Shown: positions 63,862 through 64,000 of the stretch, in pieces
Layout of the letters: every line of letters starts with the position of its first letter
Numbering within the stretch: the first letter of the stretch is position 1
Assembly (NCBI GenBank): GCA_902779165.1
Contig: CACZAN010000012.1
Span: 40,814 to 104,813 of the forward strand
Reading direction: 5' to 3'
Length of the DNA stretch: 64,000 nucleotides
DNA from: an uncultured Bacteroidales bacterium
Lineage (GTDB): Bacteria; Bacteroidota; Bacteroidia; Bacteroidales; Bacteroidaceae
Translations under genes and position numbers: made by a program
Notes under the pieces: generated by a model
What the model was told of the DNA's origin: nothing
Seen by the model: the letters and a program-made list of their open reading frames with translations, nothing else
Database searches by the model: none

Positions 63862-64000
63862 ATTTTTTTCATTTTCCCTTCGCTGACTTTTGATTCCCGA
63901 ACAAGCTCGCCTACCCGTAGCCTTTCACGACTCGGCCATTTCAAGTAAGCTTGATGGCACTCGCTGCTCCAAAAGTTTTCATTTTCCCTTTCTCTACCGC

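Overview
The window comes from a member of the Bacteroidales, most likely Prevotella or a close relative. The signs are a SusC/SusD pair, GH97, GH127 and PL11 enzymes, a fused MurF-alanine racemase, an epimerase-type threonine dehydrogenase, and genes that lack Shine-Dalgarno sites but lie 10-60 bases behind Bacteroidetes-type -7 elements (TAnnTTTG). Most of the window is GC-balanced to GC-rich chromosomal core. No integrase, transposase or CRISPR array was seen.

Layout. 1-2.9 kb: the 5' end of an MG2-type envelope protein, divergent from a membrane-anchored TPR regulator. 2.98-10.6 kb (minus): dxs-trkA, then a TonB-dependent receptor and a sialate-O-acetylesterase-like enzyme. 10.8-14.1 kb: a GSCFA protein and murF-alr. 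14.2-16.6 kb: the divergent pair kbl/tdh, which converts threonine to glycine. 16.7-17.5 kb: an unrecognised secreted protein. 17.5-18.0 kb: a 22-bp tandem repeat and a 112-bp near-perfect inverted repeat. 18.0-28.9 kb: an AT-richer accessory island, described below. 29.1-31.2 kb: groES-groEL. 31.4-37.97 kb: membrane proteins, an ABC exporter, nadK, pdxJ, a DJ-1 protein and ispD. 37.9-42.3 kb: a GH127 enzyme and a metal-efflux permease. 42.5 kb: tRNA-Ser(CGA). 42.75-53.8 kb: SusC/SusD, an orphan glycyl-radical activase, a small peptide gene, GH97 and a PL11 pectin lyase. 53.7-55.7 kb: an AAA ATPase plus DUF4435 pair resembling PARIS. 55.8-63.8 kb: an amidase, an MCE protein, dnaA, a nitroreductase, a small secreted protein, the B12-dependent ribonucleotide reductase and folB.

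The most interesting region is 18.0-28.9 kb. It holds a WYL-domain regulator, a DEDDh exonuclease, a RhuM-Doc/Fic fusion, two small unknown proteins, an McrBC restriction system, an unknown 190-residue protein, a guanidino-group-modifying (agmatine deiminase-like) enzyme, a frameshifted PLD nuclease and a truncated DnaE-type polymerase. The promoters of the WYL gene and the polymerase gene share a 12-base identical block and the palindrome TCTGCC-N7-GGCAGA at exactly the same distance (34 bases) from the -7 element. This suggests that the WYL protein controls both ends of the island. The polymerase keeps its three catalytic aspartates but has lost two metal-binding histidines of the PHP domain and the whole C-terminal half of a normal replicase. 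The exonuclease under the matching promoter could be its partner.

A second theme is small repeats inside genes. GC-rich palindromes lie in or beside the TonB receptor, ispD, GH97, PL11 and groES-groEL, several of them translated in frame. AT-rich insert-like segments lie inside the TonB receptor and GH127.
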